The translations under genes were made by a program, and so were the position numbers. 64,000 nt of DNA from Pomphorhynchus laevis. Taxonomy: Eukaryota > Acanthocephala > Palaeacanthocephala > Echinorhynchida > Pomphorhynchidae. Every line of letters starts with the position of its first letter. The first letter of the stretch is position 1. The stretch spans positions 1-64,000 of the forward strand of contig WNNJ02000368.1 in NCBI GenBank assembly GCA_012934845.2, read 5' to 3'. A model generated the notes under the pieces. The model did not search any database, was not told the origin of the DNA, and saw only the letters and a list, made by a program, of their open reading frames with translations. This document shows positions 11,172-20,799 of this stretch, one piece after another.

Positions 11172-11317
11172 TATATATACTGAATGATGTTTTTTGATTT
11201 TTTTCTTGTATTTATTTGTTTTTACGTGAGCGGTCAAAACAGCCTTATGGCTATGACCTGTATTAATATTTTTTTTGAAAAGAAAATTTATTATTACAAA
11301 ATCAAAGAGTTTAAAGG

Positions 11318-14251
11318 TCATGCTTCCGTAAACGGTGTTGCCGGAAATGAACGGCTAGATCTAGGAGCCCGAAGCGAGGCCGAGCATGAACGCATGATTG
11401 CTAAGGCAATACGTCTCTTCAATGGATGTGCCTCGGATTTCTTGCGAGTGATTGACCGCAACAGTGATATTGTACTTGCACCCATGCCCGCTGATGTGGA
11501 AAAAACAAGGGGCATAAAACTACCATGCTCTACCAGTTCGATTCGCTCCCCGTATTTTGAAATCTTGCGTTTTTCGTTGAACTCGAAGGCGGAACGGGCA
11601 CTACGATTTGCGTAAGATTGAGCAAGTGTTGAAAAAATCGTGACGTCACAGAACGTCCGCTCATATCGTTCCGCATGCAATCCAGAACATACAATATCCA
11701 GTCTTGCTTGTACATCTCTTGTGGTGCAAGAAGATTGAAAGGACATAGACTCGGGGATTTGAGAAAGACGAGGTTCGATTCCCACACCGTGACATACTTC
11801 TGTTAATTCTTGGGCAATTATGTCCCTGATTGCGTTATGTCTGATTGTCGGTAAGCCTCCTCTGGCGCAAGAGAGTGCATGACCAACACCCATTAACTCT
11901 CCACAGACGCACTGTCGTTCTTCGGTCAGGGTTGACCATCCATATCGGCAGCGTAGAGCATCGATGAATTCCAAAGGACTGAGGTGAAACCTCTCTGTCT
12001 TTAGTGGCAGTGAGCTGATCCAGGAGGACGCTCCGTTAGTTGCAGCATGTGATATGGAATTGGCAATTCCGGGCTCCAGGGACTTAGTAATCGCTGCAAG
12101 CCTCTCATTAAATATTATTTTTCTTTTATTAGATATACCTGCTGAGATCGAATTTTGCAGTTCATAAAGTTGCTCAGCGCTGTCAGCGCAATCAAACGCT
12201 CTACACATTTCTAAAGATCCCTGGAACTCAACTTGATTGTTAAAGCAGGGATCAAAGATACCAAGGCCTCCTAGCTTTAGCGGCGAAGAAATAATTGTGA
12301 TCCACTTCGCGTCGAGCGGAAATTTAGTAAGGACTGGTACGAGTGACTGAAAGATCGCATTGTGCAGATCCAACAAGCTTTCTGGTCTGCACTCAATCAG
12401 CCAGAGGTAATGTGTCCATCTGAACTGCACTGAATGAACCAAACCAGTGAATGCAACGTGTGGATCAAATAGGGCTACCTCCTTTAGTCGATCGACGACA
12501 GATATCCATGCGTTACATCTTTCGGTGGTGTGCTCAGAAACGAATATTTCAGTGCCAATGGGCACTCCAAGTGTTATCAACCCGGTAGTGTAATTCGATA
12601 CTCCAGCCAGGGATAAAGGCATATCGAACCGTTTGTGAGATAGCATCTTTGTTTTGGAGGCATTCACATGGTATCCATAAAGGGGACCCTTGTTTGTGAG
12701 AATATCCCAGACCTTTTGGATGTCTTCACTACTGCCGACAAAGTTTGAGTCATCGGCGTACCACCTTTGAACAATTCGAGGAACATTTCGCTGGATGTAA
12801 TCGATGAGTGGTAGAGTGGACATAGCATACGCAGGCATTGCCAAGGGATCTCCCTGAGTAAATCCCTCCATCGAGGCTATTGTATCTCCACCTAAATAGA
12901 GCATTGCTGGTGATTTATAAACATTCTGCAGGGCTACCGTAAGCGCTGGACTAGTATAATTGATGTTATGGAGTGCGGTAGCTCGATTGATGGTGTTAAA
13001 TGCGTTAGAAGCGTCGACAGCAAGCAGGCATTGATCACTGTTCATAAAATAGGCGTCTCGTAATGATCGCACAGCATATTCAATTCCAGATTTCTGAGAT
13101 GCAGCTAATTGGAGAACACCTGCAGCCTCCATCAGATCCATTTTGATTATACTCAATAACGTGCGGCAGATGATTCGTCTCGAGACTTCACAAATTCCTA
13201 TCGGTCTAATTCCACCTGCTTTTTTCCGAATTGCGACGAGTCTACACCCAGTAAACGCGTCTAGTGAGCCCATAGGTAAATTTTTACTCGCAATACTGAT
13301 GGCTAGGTCAGCGAGGGAACGTGCCAGATTGCGAGAGTCTGCTCCAAAACATGTAAGGAATCTTCGCCAGGATTGTGCATCGACCCCCGAAGGTCCTGCA
13401 CTTCCATGAGTTCGTCGACAAGCATTGATAATGTGATCTTCGCTGATCTCTAAAAAACGAACCGGGTGGTGATTACGTGTTGTGATTGGAACTGTTAGTA
13501 GGGCTTCTTCATTAATTGGTTCGGCCTTTGGGTGTAATTCCTGTAATAATTGCTTTACCGATTTACCATCTACGATGTCGCTATGAGACAGCAGACCGGC
13601 CACCAGTTCCCCTGACAATGTAGCAGATCCTGCCGCGAGTTTACCTGCAGTCATCAAATTTATGTAGCTTCTTTTCCAATCTAAAGCAGTCAGTGGTGGA
13701 CTATTTGAGATTACGTTTTGTTGCAAATACATTGCCTCTTCAAATAATTCATCCACTTTGGATTCCGACCAAAGTTTCAGTCGACGTTCAATCGTTTTCC
13801 GAATCGCTGAGATCTTTCTTGTTCGTATTTTTTGAAGGATTAGTTGTGAGAATACAGTAGCGTCTTTTAGGGCATCCAAATGCTCCGAATTTGCTGCTTT
13901 CGAGTAAAAACCTGCCAAGATCCTTACGAACTGATTACTAGCGTTACACAGGGGCAGACACAAGTGGTTGGGTCTCCATTGACAAACCACTTCATATATT
14001 GTCGAGCGAGTCGGTAAGGTGTTCGATTTTTTTTGCGTGCTAAGAGACTTGTCCTCATGTTGTTCGGCATTAACTTCGGTGTTCGGTACTTGAGAGTGGC
14101 TACGTGATACTTGGGAACGATTACCACAGTCGTTGGCTCTGCAGTTGGTGCATGTAGTACGATTCTTCGCACATCGACAGCCCTTGCATTTTGCGGCTGG
14201 TCCATTGCACGTGCAACAAAGAATTTGCGTCGATGGTTTCCCTCGAGGCAT
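11318..14251 (-). CDS. CXC-1 polyprotein: CXC finger, RT, CCHC knuckle, restriction-like endonuclease
   Basis: 977 aa from an ATG at 14251 (MPRGKPSTQILCCTCNG). Residues about 11-43 form a CXC/tesmin-like finger: CCTCNGPAAKCKGCRCAKN then CTNCRANDCGN. RT: GSAGPSGVDAQSWRRF, RPIGICEVSRRI, LAVDASNAFNTINR (motif A, near 413), EGFTQGDPLAM (B, near 465), QRWYADDSNFVG (C, near 497), GYHVNASKTKML (D). Near 787 is a knuckle, CVCGELMGVGHALSC, followed by GGLPTIRHNAIRDI. The last ~130 residues have ARLDIVC, RTFCDVTIFSTLAQS and KISKYGERIELVEHG, which fit the D...D...K..KY pattern of R2-type restriction-like endonucleases. The domain order finger-RT-CCHC-RLE is that of R2/R4/CRE-group LINEs; the exact clade is not clear to me. 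The ORF is intact. Confidence 0.85.
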   Translation of the reverse strand: MPRGKPSTQILCCTCNGPAAKCKGCRCAKNRTTCTNCRANDCGNRSQVSRSHSQVPNTEVNAEQHEDKSLSTQKKSNTLPTRSTIYEVVCQWRPNHLCLPLCNASNQFVRILAGFYSKAANSEHLDALKDATVFSQLILQKIRTRKISAIRKTIERRLKLWSESKVDELFEEAMYLQQNVISNSPPLTALDWKRSYINLMTAGKLAAGSATLSGELVAGLLSHSDIVDGKSVKQLLQELHPKAEPINEEALLTVPITTRNHHPVRFLEISEDHIINACRRTHGSAGPSGVDAQSWRRFLTCFGADSRNLARSLADLAISIASKNLPMGSLDAFTGCRLVAIRKKAGGIRPIGICEVSRRIICRTLLSIIKMDLMEAAGVLQLAASQKSGIEYAVRSLRDAYFMNSDQCLLAVDASNAFNTINRATALHNINYTSPALTVALQNVYKSPAMLYLGGDTIASMEGFTQGDPLAMPAYAMSTLPLIDYIQRNVPRIVQRWYADDSNFVGSSEDIQKVWDILTNKGPLYGYHVNASKTKMLSHKRFDMPLSLAGVSNYTTGLITLGVPIGTEIFVSEHTTERCNAWISVVDRLKEVALFDPHVAFTGLVHSVQFRWTHYLWLIECRPESLLDLHNAIFQSLVPVLTKFPLDAKWITIISSPLKLGGLGIFDPCFNNQVEFQGSLEMCRAFDCADSAEQLYELQNSISAGISNKRKIIFNERLAAITKSLEPGIANSISHAATNGASSWISSLPLKTERFHLSPLEFIDALRCRYGWSTLTEERQCVCGELMGVGHALSCARGGLPTIRHNAIRDIIAQELTEVCHGVGIEPRLSQIPESMSFQSSCTTRDVQARLDIVCSGLHAERYERTFCDVTIFSTLAQSYANRSARSAFEFNEKRKISKYGERIELVEHGSFMPLVFSTSAGMGASTISLLRSITRKKSEAHPLKRRIALAIMRSCSASLRAPRSSRSFPATPFTEA

Positions 14252-14420
14252 TGTAATTGTAATTATTGTATGCAGTTAAATATTGTATGTTATTTATTGT
14301 ATGTTATTTTATTGTAAGAATTATAATAACCAAGACTTATGTTAAGGTCAACTGTATTAATAATAATTATTATTATTCCAATACATACCAAAGCCAAAAG
14401 GCTATTCAGGCAGAGTCCAT
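14252..14420. repeat. Trinucleotide-repeat spacer between CXC-1 and CXC-2
   Basis: No gene is visible. It contains TATTGTATGTTATTT repeats (14275-14315) and a mixed AATAAT/ATTATT tract (14358-14379). A short unique segment ends at the AATAATAAT/poly-T joint that marks the 3' end of CXC-2 (14421-14438). Confidence 0.6.
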
Positions 14421-17332
14421 AATAATAATTTTTTTTAACAAATATAGTTATACTATAAATTTTAGTTCATTGAGTTTGCAGGTCGATGTCGAGCAGAACG
14501 AGGACCGCGAATACACATCGAAATTGAACGAGCCAACTGAATTCCAATCTTTGACCGTAATTTTGTCAATTCTTCTGAGTAGGAATGATTGTTTTTTATT
14601 GCCATCTTCTGTGCAATTCTCTGAATTAATTGTGCAGATGATTTTACTGCTCCACCGAAACATGATAACACGATAGGTGCGAAATTCGCCCTCTCTATGG
14701 CAGTTACTCTCTCTTGATACTTAGCGAATTTACGTGTTTCGTGATATGTAAAAGCAGCCCCAGCGGATTTCGAAAGGTTGGACGGAGCGAAAACGTTAAA
14801 AACGCAAGTATCAAATAAAGTTAGCTCCGAACGACTTCCATAAAAACCACAGCAGGCGATATCCAAACGTGCATCATGAGCGCGAGATGTAGATATGCGC
14901 TCGAAATGAATACTAGAATTTACTGGCAGTAGTGTTGGCTCTTTTTGCACATTATCACATATTTCTGTCAAGGTTTTAGAAAATATATCACGAATTGAAT
15001 CATGTCTTATCGATGGATGACCTCCGGTGGGACAGGTAAGTGAGTGAGCCAGAGAATTATGTTCACCGCAGGGGCAATGAGAGGGCGCGTCTAGTGGTAG
15101 TCTATGATATCGAGCTGCAAGTGCGTCACGAAATTCTACATTGCTAACTCGAGTCCAACGATCACTCGTAGGATATGTGGAGAGCCATGACGAGGCACCT
15201 TTGACTTGTAGATGTTCCATAATACGTAACAAATTGTCACCAACATTAGCTACTCGATCTCTAAGCAATGACTTTTGAATATCAATCTTTGAAGTGCCTA
15301 TAAGGGCAATGCGTTTGGATTGTTCAGTACTTAAGTCCACACCGTATAAGCCATTTAAATAAGGAGTGCATATATCTTTTGAGCTTTTAAACTCTTCTAT
15401 CGCAGTAAAACGTGGGTCAGCAATACCTAGACCACCTAGTCTTATCGGAAGGGTAAATAACGGCCATAAATAATCGTCGTCAGGCAATTTCAAATTAAAA
15501 AGCTTATCAAAACGCTTCTGAATGGTGTCATAGAGATCATCGAAACTACCAATTGAACAGTTTGTGGTTCTTTGCAAGTGAATCCATTTATGCTGAAGCG
15601 ATCTGGTCATACTAGTATAGCTTATCTGCAAATCAAGAATACCCACGTCAGCAAGACGATTTACTAATGAGCAATAATTAGAGATCTTTTGTTCCGTAGT
15701 TTTATTTATATAATCATCTGTTCCAATAGGAGCATCGAGTACTAACGTGCCATCGACAACAATGTCGATTCCCGTTTCATTAAAAAGTTTGCGGGTACTA
15801 TCTGCATTTTCGGGACTAGTTAGTAGAACGCATTTGTTGCTGTTGACATGAAATCCGAAAGCACGGCCGTAGTCACACAAGAATTTGAAAGCCTTGTAAA
15901 TTTGCACAGGTTCGCCGATTAAATTGCCATCATCCGCGTACCAGAATTGGTTGATGTTAGGAAACTCCTCAGTAATGTTCAACAATAATGGCAGGGTTGC
16001 TACGGCAAAAGCTGGCATAGCAAGTACATCACCTTGCGTAAATCCCTCTTGGGATTTGATGAAACTATCACCAGTTGAAAAATTTGAAGGGTTATCGTAA
16101 AAATTGTGTAGTATAGTAGACATAGAGGGACAAATGCGTGATATATTAGCGAGAGCTGCCTTTCGATTTATTCTGTTAAATGCATTATCTGCATCAACAG
16201 TGAGAAGAACTGCATCAGGATCTTTTAACAGGCATTCGCGAACTGCGTGCGTGACGCACTCCACTCCAGCTCGTTGACCAGCGCACATTTGCAACCGTCC
16301 GCACACTTCTTGAATATCATTGGAAATTATAGAAAGAATGGCTTTCGACATTATTCTCCTACTAACGTCGCCAATACCAATAGGCCTTATTCCCGATTTT
16401 TTGGATAAGGCTATTAATCTGCTTGAAGCCAATACATTTATAACATTAGTAGGCATAAGCTCAGTAGCTAAAGATTTTGCGAACGTTGACAAAACTTTAG
16501 TCAATTCAGCAGATTCGTGACCAAACTTAGTTAACATCTGTAGCCATGACTGTGCATCAATGCCGGAGGGACCTGCTCCACCTTTAACACGTTTAGCCAT
16601 ACGAATTATCAATTCACTATCGATTGAATCAAAAATCACAGGGTGAAAATTTGGAACTGTGATTGGGAAAGACCAGTTAACAGCATGAGGAACTAATGGG
16701 CTCGGTACAGGGTGCTTGTCGAGTAATAATTCCCGAACAGTTTTAGAACCAATCACATCCTCTGGTTTCAAAGGAACGCCATCATAAGAATCGTTGTCTA
16801 GAAGATGCATTGCTGTGTTCAGTCTAGAGCTTTCAACCAATGAGACGAATTTTTTGCGCCAATCTCTTGACTTCGAAGGTTGAATTTTTAAGGCTTTCAT
16901 ATTTTGAAGGGCCGAGGCTTCAGCGTATAATCCAGCATAGTCATTATTGAACCACATGTCCAATCGTCGGGATAAAGTTGATTTCAATGATTTGGGAGAT
17001 TGACGAGAATTACGTTGAAGAATAAGATGTCCAAAGATGATGTACTTAGTAAAAGTTTCCGAATTAGTGAGAGAATCCCTGAATATGCGTGCAAGTTCTG
17101 ATATGAATTGTTTGGACTCTGAACATTTTGGAAGTCGAAATAAGTTAGGTTTCCATTGTATGACGATCGAGAATATATCCTGTATAGACAATACATCGGA
17201 CTCTTGACGAGTATTCATTGTGTAATTTATATTTATATGGTTGTTAAGAGGACAATGCCGATGATCAGAGTTTTCACAATCTGAATTCGGTTTACTCAAT
17301 ATGGATATAGCAATATCCATATTGAGTAACCC
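14421..17332 (-). mobile_element. CXC-2: RLE-type retrotransposon, 5' end folded back
   Basis: The 3' end lies at 14421-14438 (AATAATAAT next to poly-T on +). The 5' end carries a perfect fold-back at about 17289-17328: TTACTCAATATGGATAT and its reverse complement separated by 4 nt. The next element, CXC-3, begins directly after the ATTATTATT/poly-T tract at 17333-17370. The N-terminal CXC finger found in CXC-1 and CXC-3 is missing, so this copy is probably 5'-truncated. Confidence 0.8.
14462..17320 (-). CDS. CXC-2 protein: RT, CCHC knuckle and RLE, finger missing
   Basis: 952 aa from an ATG at 17320. The first ~35 residues derive partly from the terminal fold-back and hold no CXC finger. 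From IQWKPNLFRLPKCSESKQF onward it aligns with CXC-1 and CXC-3. RT: GGAGPSGIDAQSWLQML, LTVDADNAFNRINR (motif A, near 377), EGFTQGDVLAMPAF (B, near 430; QGDV instead of QGDP), QFWYADDGNLIG (C, near 462). Knuckle CPCGEHNSLAHSLTC near 750, then GGHPSIRHDSIRDIF. RLE-like end: ARLDIACCG, LTLFDTCVFNVFAPS, KFAKYQERVTAIERA. The reading frame is complete, so the copy is young despite the short 5' end. Confidence 0.85.
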   Translation of the reverse strand: MDIAISILSKPNSDCENSDHRHCPLNNHININYTMNTRQESDVLSIQDIFSIVIQWKPNLFRLPKCSESKQFISELARIFRDSLTNSETFTKYIIFGHLILQRNSRQSPKSLKSTLSRRLDMWFNNDYAGLYAEASALQNMKALKIQPSKSRDWRKKFVSLVESSRLNTAMHLLDNDSYDGVPLKPEDVIGSKTVRELLLDKHPVPSPLVPHAVNWSFPITVPNFHPVIFDSIDSELIIRMAKRVKGGAGPSGIDAQSWLQMLTKFGHESAELTKVLSTFAKSLATELMPTNVINVLASSRLIALSKKSGIRPIGIGDVSRRIMSKAILSIISNDIQEVCGRLQMCAGQRAGVECVTHAVRECLLKDPDAVLLTVDADNAFNRINRKAALANISRICPSMSTILHNFYDNPSNFSTGDSFIKSQEGFTQGDVLAMPAFAVATLPLLLNITEEFPNINQFWYADDGNLIGEPVQIYKAFKFLCDYGRAFGFHVNSNKCVLLTSPENADSTRKLFNETGIDIVVDGTLVLDAPIGTDDYINKTTEQKISNYCSLVNRLADVGILDLQISYTSMTRSLQHKWIHLQRTTNCSIGSFDDLYDTIQKRFDKLFNLKLPDDDYLWPLFTLPIRLGGLGIADPRFTAIEEFKSSKDICTPYLNGLYGVDLSTEQSKRIALIGTSKIDIQKSLLRDRVANVGDNLLRIMEHLQVKGASSWLSTYPTSDRWTRVSNVEFRDALAARYHRLPLDAPSHCPCGEHNSLAHSLTCPTGGHPSIRHDSIRDIFSKTLTEICDNVQKEPTLLPVNSSIHFERISTSRAHDARLDIACCGFYGSRSELTLFDTCVFNVFAPSNLSKSAGAAFTYHETRKFAKYQERVTAIERANFAPIVLSCFGGAVKSSAQLIQRIAQKMAIKNNHSYSEELTKLRSKIGIQLARSISMCIRGPRSARHRPANSMN

Positions 17333-20300
17333 GAATATCCATATTATTATTATTTTTTTAATTTTTTTTTAATGTGAAAACTGATTTATTGAGAAATTTA
17401 CAATGATGATTGTTACTCTCAAATGGGCCGTAATGTTTATAAATGTTTAAACAACAAGTTTTCTCAAGCTATTGTCGTCATCTGCCGACAGGGGTGCCGT
17501 CTTGTCGAGCGAGGACACCGGAGGCTCGCAGACACTGCACGAGCTAATGCAAATCCGATGCGCCTCTTTAGGTGACTTAGTACACTTGGGTAAGCGGATC
17601 TGTTACTCAGGGTTCGCTTGGCGGTGATATCTCTGAGTATACCCATGGCGTATTTTCCGATTCCGCCAGAAGTCGAGAATATGGCAGGAACAAAATATCC
17701 GTGTTCGACGATTGATATTCTCTCGGCATACTTTGACTGCTTACGGGATTCATTGTAGAGGAAAGAGGATTCTGGGCTACGGTTGACGTTAGATTGGGCA
17801 AGTGTTGAAAAAACGTTGACGTCTATAAACGTCCGCTCGAATCTTTCGCCCCGCATCCCACAGCATACCACATCGAGTCGTGCACCGCTTTCTCTTGACG
17901 TTGTTTCCTTCTCGAAGATCAATGTCTCCGGAACCTCCGCAAGTACGGGCTCAGTAGCAACTCCATGGCATACCTCCGAAAGTTCTAAGGCAAGGATGTC
18001 GCGTACGGCATTATGGCGTATAATCGGAAGACCACCCGTTTTACAGGAGAGAGCATGACTGACAGACTGTGTTGTTCCACATGCGCATTTGTCTTGAGAT
18101 ACGTTTGGGGGGGTCCAACCATAACGCGAACATAAGGCATCACTGAACTCGTTACGACTGAGATGAAAACCATCCTTGACGAGCGGTAGTGCACTTAACC
18201 AAGTTGACGCACCAACCATTGCAGCATGTGCGATAATGTTGGAAGATGCCGAGTCCATGCACTGGATAGTGGAAAGTAATTTGTTTTGGAAAGCCTGTGT
18301 CCTCATTTTAGAAATATTGTGAATTGTAGATTTCTGCAAATGACACAGATCGATGACATTTAGCCCGTAATCGAATGTTTTGCAAATTTTTTCCGAGTAT
18401 TCATACTCAACGGCACATGCATGTGTCGGGTCCGTGATCCCAATACCACCCAACTTTATCGGAATTGATAAAACTGATTTCCAGTTCGAGTCAACCTTGA
18501 TTTGTGTTAATTCAGGTATTAACCTTTCGAAAATGGTCGAACTTACTGAATCAAATTGGGATGGTGAACACTGGACAGTTCTTAGCAGATGGGACCATTT
18601 GAACTGAAACGATTTTGTGAAACCGGCATACGCTACATGAGGGTCAACGTAGGAAATCGACACGAGGCGTTCCAATAACGAAACCCATTTACAACATTTT
18701 TCGGATATATAGTCGTCGATAAACTTTTCCGTACCAACCGGTGCGCCCAAAATTGAAATGCCTGAAATCGAGTGATTAACCGCTATTTTTGGAGTAGAAA
18801 AGTCAGCACTCGGATGACCTAGTAGTTGCGTTTTTGTCGCATTGACATGATAACCATATATTGGTCCTTTTCTAATTAGTATTTCCCATACTTTCTGCAA
18901 GTCGACCATAGTCCCTACGAAATTCGAATCGTCTGCAAACCATCGTTGCAGCACACTAGGAACCGCTCTAGCGATTTCATTCACCAATGGAAGGGTAGCC
19001 ATCGAGAAAGCCGCCATAGCGAACGGATCACCTTGTGTAAATCCCTCTTCTGACAGTATACTATCTCCACCAAGACAGAGTTTGGCTGGTCGCATGTATA
19101 TGTTGTTCAGTGCTGTATACAACGAAGGGCATACATATTGAATGTTGTGTAGTGCAGCTTTTCTGTTAATGGCATTAAATGCATTAGAGGCATCAACTGC
19201 CAGGATGCAATGGTCTTCCTTCGCTTGGAAAGCATCCCGTACAGATCGAATGGCATACTCAATCCCCGCTTTCTGTGAGGCGGCTAACTGTATACAACCG
19301 GCGGATTCCTGTAAATCAAAGGTAATGATCTTTAGGAGAGCCTTACAAATGATTCGCCTTGGAACCTCGCATATTCCAATCGGACGAACCCCTCCATTCT
19401 TCTTCTTGATTGCTACAAGCCTGCAAGCTGTAAAAGCATCAAGTGAGCCGGGAATCACGCTTTCCGCTGCGATATGAGTTCCAAGGTCGGCAAGAGCCTT
19501 TGCCAATGACTGTGAATGACTGCCAAACTTAGTAAGCATGCTGCGCCATAAGTTCGAGTCCATCCCTGATGGACCAGCACTGCCGTTGGTCTCAAGACTT
19601 GCCTTGATAATTCTCTCCTCGTCGAGTTCGAAAAATCGAACTGGATGATGCCGCAAGGAATCGTGCAAGGGGAATTGTAACAATGCTTCGGGACGAGCTG
19701 TTGAGGCTTTGGGGTGAAGGCTCTGTAGAATATCCTTCACGGAACTGCCGTTGATTTTGGTGTCATAAGATAGTACGCCTTCCTCATAATCCCCTGTCAG
19801 AACAGATCCCGCTGCACTAAGCTTACCATTCGTTATCATTCGAATGTATCGTTTTTTCCAATCTTGTTTAGTAATCGGTTTTGTTCTTCTCATGTTTTGC
19901 TGCAAGTATTCTGCTTCTTCACATAGCTCAATAAAACGCTTCTCACTCCACAAGAGTAAGCGTCGTTCTATGGTTTTCCGAATCGAGGCGATTTTCCTCG
20001 TGTGGATTCTCTGAAGAATTAGGTGTGAGAATACGGACGCCATCTTTAGGGAATCAATTGACTGTGGCTGTGACTGTGCAATGTCGGCGAAGAAGGATGT
20101 TAAAATCTGTATGAATTTATGGCTTGCCGAACAAGCAGGTAGTGTCATGAGATTAGGTCGCCATTGACACGTCTGCTCAAATAAATCGGCTGGCGACATC
20201 GCCTCGGACAGAGTTGCGCAACCAGTCAAGGTGCTCACAATGTTGTTACCGTTTTGTTCGGAAATGTTAGTACCGCCGGTAGGAAATACACTATTTGTAC

Positions 20301-20604
20301 AAAGTGTATTCTGAGTCATTCCATTACCGAAGGGAATCGTTTCATCAACTCTATTTATTGGTTCATCGGCGGAAGTCGAAGGTACCATCTGAAGTACAAT
20401 ATTTGTACGATTGTTACAGTCGGGAGCACGACAATTCACACAAGGAACTCCTGCCTTCGCGCATCTGCAAGCTTTACATTTCGCAGACGGACCATTGCAT
20501 CCGCAGCACAATCTCTGACCTGATGGTTTTCCTTTGGGCATGATTGAACACTTATAACTTTTTCTTGATAATCGCTCTTTGTATGTTATTTTATCTCAAA
20601 CTTT
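17333..20604 (-). mobile_element. CXC-3: full-length-looking RLE-type retrotransposon
   Basis: About 3.27 kb. 3' UTR at 17371-17463, tail poly-A plus (AAT)n at 17333-17370 on +. 5' UTR at 20542-20604. The 5' end lies against the poly-T/(AAT)4 joint (20599-20620) that is the 3' tail of LINE-D. This is the longest CXC element in the window and the best type copy. Confidence 0.82.
17464..20541 (-). CDS. CXC-3 polyprotein: CXC finger, RT, CCHC knuckle, restriction-like endonuclease
   Basis: 1025 aa from an ATG at 20541 (MPKGKPSGQRLCCGCNG). CXC finger at residues 11-43: CCGCNGPSAKCKACRCAKA, then CVNCRAPDCNNR. A low-complexity linker runs to about 130. RT: GSAGPSGMDSNLWRSML, RPIGICEVPRRIICKAL, LAVDASNAFNAINR (motif A, near 447), EGFTQGDPFAMAAF (B, near 503), QRWFADDSNFVG (C, near 535; FADD), GYHVNATKTQLL (D). 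Knuckle CACGTTQSVSHALSC near 817, then GGLPIIRHNAVRDIL. RLE-like end: ARLDVVCCG, RTFIDVNVFSTLAQS, KQSKYAERISIVEHG. No stop or frameshift. Finger spacing is identical to CXC-1, so the finger is a family feature. The likely role is target-site or RNA recognition (inferred). Confidence 0.87.
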   Translation of the reverse strand: MPKGKPSGQRLCCGCNGPSAKCKACRCAKAGVPCVNCRAPDCNNRTNIVLQMVPSTSADEPINRVDETIPFGNGMTQNTLCTNSVFPTGGTNISEQNGNNIVSTLTGCATLSEAMSPADLFEQTCQWRPNLMTLPACSASHKFIQILTSFFADIAQSQPQSIDSLKMASVFSHLILQRIHTRKIASIRKTIERRLLLWSEKRFIELCEEAEYLQQNMRRTKPITKQDWKKRYIRMITNGKLSAAGSVLTGDYEEGVLSYDTKINGSSVKDILQSLHPKASTARPEALLQFPLHDSLRHHPVRFFELDEERIIKASLETNGSAGPSGMDSNLWRSMLTKFGSHSQSLAKALADLGTHIAAESVIPGSLDAFTACRLVAIKKKNGGVRPIGICEVPRRIICKALLKIITFDLQESAGCIQLAASQKAGIEYAIRSVRDAFQAKEDHCILAVDASNAFNAINRKAALHNIQYVCPSLYTALNNIYMRPAKLCLGGDSILSEEGFTQGDPFAMAAFSMATLPLVNEIARAVPSVLQRWFADDSNFVGTMVDLQKVWEILIRKGPIYGYHVNATKTQLLGHPSADFSTPKIAVNHSISGISILGAPVGTEKFIDDYISEKCCKWVSLLERLVSISYVDPHVAYAGFTKSFQFKWSHLLRTVQCSPSQFDSVSSTIFERLIPELTQIKVDSNWKSVLSIPIKLGGIGITDPTHACAVEYEYSEKICKTFDYGLNVIDLCHLQKSTIHNISKMRTQAFQNKLLSTIQCMDSASSNIIAHAAMVGASTWLSALPLVKDGFHLSRNEFSDALCSRYGWTPPNVSQDKCACGTTQSVSHALSCKTGGLPIIRHNAVRDILALELSEVCHGVATEPVLAEVPETLIFEKETTSRESGARLDVVCCGMRGERFERTFIDVNVFSTLAQSNVNRSPESSFLYNESRKQSKYAERISIVEHGYFVPAIFSTSGGIGKYAMGILRDITAKRTLSNRSAYPSVLSHLKRRIGFALARAVSASLRCPRSTRRHPCRQMTTIA

Positions 20605-20799
20605 TTTTTAATAATAATAATGCAGCGATTTATTTCCCATTTCGCCTTTCGGCTGGGCAAAATTTAAAATACAATAAATTAAATCAATTACTTGAAATCA
20701 GAAATCCGGCGTCTGAATTTAGCGTACGTTGTTATAGATTAATTCTGAAGTTTGAAATCGGGCCATGAGTTCAACGGTGCGCAAGAAAGAAAAAAAAAG

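Larger units (their letters stand above)
6899..11285 (+). mobile_element. LINE-C: apparently full-length CR1-like LINE
   Basis: The element is about 4.4 kb, with a 5' UTR (6899-7125), ORF1, an overlapping ORF2 and a 3' UTR of about 110 bp. The 5' start (AAAAAGTTTGAGATCT then AAAGTAAATACAAT) is shared with LINE-E at 33303, suggesting a common family 5' end. The 5' UTR contains a 14-bp direct duplication (GAACGATTCCAGAA at about 6948 and 6962). The 3' UTR has a hairpin at 11232-11258, GGTCA...TGACC with an inner AGCC/GGCT stem, then a TATTAATATT tail. The copy at 35281-37217 is nearly identical, so the family was active recently. Confidence 0.88.
11286..14420 (-). mobile_element. CXC-1: RLE-type retrotransposon with CXC finger
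   Basis: A minus-strand element whose 3' end is a poly-A run (poly-T on + at 11271-11279) abutting the TATTAATATT tail of LINE-C, so the two elements meet tail to tail. One long ORF (11318-14251). The 170 bp upstream of the start codon (14252-14420) are AT-rich, with a TGTATGTTATTT tandem and an (AAT)n/(ATT)n tract at 14358-14379; beyond that lies the tail of CXC-2. Confidence 0.8.
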
